Position numbers and translations under genes: made by a program
Origin: Bacillota bacterium
GTDB lineage: Bacteria; Bacillota; Clostridia; Christensenellales; UMGS416
Direction of reading: 5' to 3'
Length of the DNA: 14,064 nt
Assembly (NCBI GenBank): GCA_023428265.1
Contig: JAEYYW010000114.1
Span: 1 to 14,064 of the forward strand
Shown here: positions 13,774 through 14,064 of the stretch, in pieces
Position numbering within the stretch: position 1 is the first letter of the stretch
How the letters are laid out: each line of letters begins with the position of its first letter
Notes under the pieces: generated by a model
The model's database searches: none
What the model was told of the DNA's origin: nothing
Seen by the model: only the letters and a program-made list of their open reading frames with translations

Positions 13774-14064
13774 TTACGTAAACGTCGCAAAACTCCACCG
13801 GCCGATTTCTTCAAAACCCAAGGCCCGGTAAATCCGCCCGGCCACAGGGTTGCTGTAAAACAGCACAGCTGTTTTTCCCTCCTGCTCCAGCTCCTCGCAA
13901 AGGGCTGTCATCAGCGCCCCGGCATAGCCGCGGCCACGATATTCTGCCCGGGTGCAGACGCTCACCACCATCGCGTATTTGCTGCGCTCCACCGTGGTCA
14001 TCGCCATCGATACGGCCTGATCGCCCTCCATGGCGAGGAACACGCGCTTGCAGCCCATCCCCAT
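13774..14064 (-). CDS. GNAT-family acetyltransferase, C-terminal part (start beyond window)
   Basis: Ninety-six residues of a GNAT (FR47-like) acetyltransferase, open to the right edge. The acetyl-CoA loop RGRGYA follows VCTRAEY, then the helix AGALMTALCEELEQEG and the terminal strand pattern VLFYSNPVAGRIYRALGFEE. The N-terminal part is missing; the Met at the window edge is probably internal, since the piece lacks the first strands of the fold. The stop at 13774 is followed by the small membrane protein gene on the same strand. Confidence 0.85.
   Translation of the reverse strand: MGMGCKRVFLAMEGDQAVSMAMTTVERSKYAMVVSVCTRAEYRGRGYAGALMTALCEELEQEGKTAVLFYSNPVAGRIYRALGFEEIGRWSFATFT

Noticed and set aside
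13689..13814. Longer form of the small membrane protein starting at 13814
   Set aside because: It would overlap the upstream GNAT gene by about 40 nt and lacks a ribosome site, whereas ATG 13688 has GGAGGG at good spacing.
1..14064. CRISPR arrays, tRNA or rRNA genes, insertion sequences, phage genes
   Set aside because: I looked for regular spaced repeats, tRNA cloverleaf signatures, transposase or integrase motifs and long terminal inverted repeats, and found none that I could support.

Overview
This is a 14 kb chromosomal segment with fairly high GC, from a Bacillota (Firmicutes) member, most likely class Clostridia. The main evidence is the block yicC–remA–gmk–rpoZ–coaBC with priA further on, which is the housekeeping order seen in Bacillus subtilis and many Clostridia. 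RemA, a ydaO-type (c-di-AMP) leader and strong GGAGG ribosome sites point the same way. Genus cannot be read from the sequence.

Layout. (1) 1-1784, minus: priA, replication-restart helicase, cut off by the left window edge. (2) 1956-4290: a three-gene cassette between priA and coaBC. It holds an unrecognised 214-aa gene (minus) and, divergent from it, a DUF2284 metal-binding protein followed by a tandem-GNAT acetyltransferase (plus). Two strong divergent sigma-A promoters lie between them. A bidirectional terminator separates the cassette from coaBC. (3) 4338-7620, minus: yicC, remA, gmk, rpoZ and coaBC, tightly packed with start/stop overlaps, read from an extended -10 promoter near 7669-7698. 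(4) 7621-8251: a 630-bp divergent intergenic region holding the yicC promoter, about 200 bp I cannot assign, the dapB promoter and a c-di-AMP (ydaO/yuaA) riboswitch with its own intrinsic terminator. (5) 8252-9016, plus: dapB (lysine and meso-diaminopimelate synthesis), followed by a very strong terminator. (6) 9231-13269, plus: a MarR repressor with a palindromic operator, then two overlapping genes for a heterodimeric ABC exporter with one degenerate ATP site, ended by a hairpin. (7) 13320-14064: an AT-rich patch with a small one-helix membrane protein (minus), downstream of the C-terminal part of a GNAT acetyltransferase that runs off the right edge.

The most interesting element is the leader of dapB. 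The aptamer matches the ydaO consensus well. An 11-nt segment at its 5' edge is repeated exactly as the 3' arm of the downstream terminator, so the terminator's 5' arm can pair either locally (off) or with the aptamer's P1 strand about 200 nt upstream (on). This gives a readable mechanism by which c-di-AMP would shut off diaminopimelate synthesis, linking a second messenger of wall and osmotic homeostasis to a peptidoglycan precursor enzyme. The second observation is that the usual coaBC–priA adjacency is broken by the three-gene cassette.
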